In this document: positions 5,256 through 5,261 of the stretch, one piece after another
Layout: each line of letters starts with the position of its first letter
Numbering within the stretch: the stretch's first letter is position 1
Assembly (NCBI GenBank): GCA_003513855.1
Contig: DOTC01000205.1
Coordinates: 14,920-20,180 of the forward strand
Direction: 5' to 3'
DNA: 5,261 nucleotides
Source: Deltaproteobacteria bacterium
GTDB lineage: Bacteria; Desulfobacterota; Deferrimicrobia; Deferrimicrobiales; Deferrimicrobiaceae
Program-made: the position numbers and the translations under genes
The notes under the pieces: generated by a model
Told to the model about the DNA's origin: nothing
The model's input: the letters and a program-made list of their open reading frames with translations, nothing else
The model's database searches: none

Positions 5256-5261
5256 CGCTTA

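Noticed and set aside
1..5261. CRISPR array, tRNA/rRNA, insertion sequence or toxin-antitoxin pair
   Set aside because: I saw no regularly spaced repeats, no tRNA-like cloverleaf or rRNA sequence, no transposase-like product and no toxin or antitoxin signature. The two small ORFs by ruvA resemble each other rather than a toxin-antitoxin pair.

Overview
The window looks like chromosome from a GC-rich bacterium, most likely a deltaproteobacterial (Geobacter-like, in the broad sense) or related metagenomic lineage. The reasons are the ruvA-ruvB pair, a small protein of the 'NYIIRVYRRD...' type that I associate with that group, a large MalT-like/BTAD regulator and high GC over most of the sequence (one sampled 60-base line is 70% GC). 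This placement is inference from general familiarity, not a database result. Every gene I can support is on the minus strand, so transcription runs from the right end of the window to the left.

Layout in the direction of transcription. (1) 5198-4833: a 121-residue exported protein with a signal peptide and four cysteines, in an AT-richer island (one sampled line is 38% GC), preceded by a strong Shine-Dalgarno and followed by a 13-bp hairpin that only forms fully as minus-strand RNA. (2) 4754-4669: a short control region with a plausible promoter and a 10-bp-period direct repeat. (3) 4668-1453: a 1071-residue regulator with a MalT-type P-loop NTPase at the N-terminus, a long helical-repeat middle, and an OmpR-like winged helix plus bacterial transcriptional activator domain (BTAD) at the C-terminus. 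(4) 1452-1130: 323 bases without an intact gene of normal size. They hold a 25-codon ORF that resembles the N-terminal half of the next gene, an inverted repeat, and an AT-rich motif that may be a dispersed repeat. (5) 1120-923: a 65-residue small protein, probably started at TTG. (6) 879-262 ruvA and 257 to the left edge ruvB (5' 85 codons only), the Holliday-junction branch-migration pair, separated by 4 bases.

ruvA and ruvB form an obvious translationally tight pair and act together with RuvC, which is not in this window. The ruvA start has no Shine-Dalgarno but has an extended -10 placed where transcription would begin at, or just before, the ATG, so a leaderless ruvAB transcript is possible. 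The regulator and the exported protein are separated by a terminator-like hairpin and a promoter-like region and are probably separate transcription units. Whether the regulator controls the exported protein, itself or distant genes cannot be told from the sequence. I do not see a clear new multi-gene system. The least explained elements are the AT-rich exported protein, the domain order of the regulator with the repeat in its promoter, and the duplicated/truncated small-protein locus next to ruvA.
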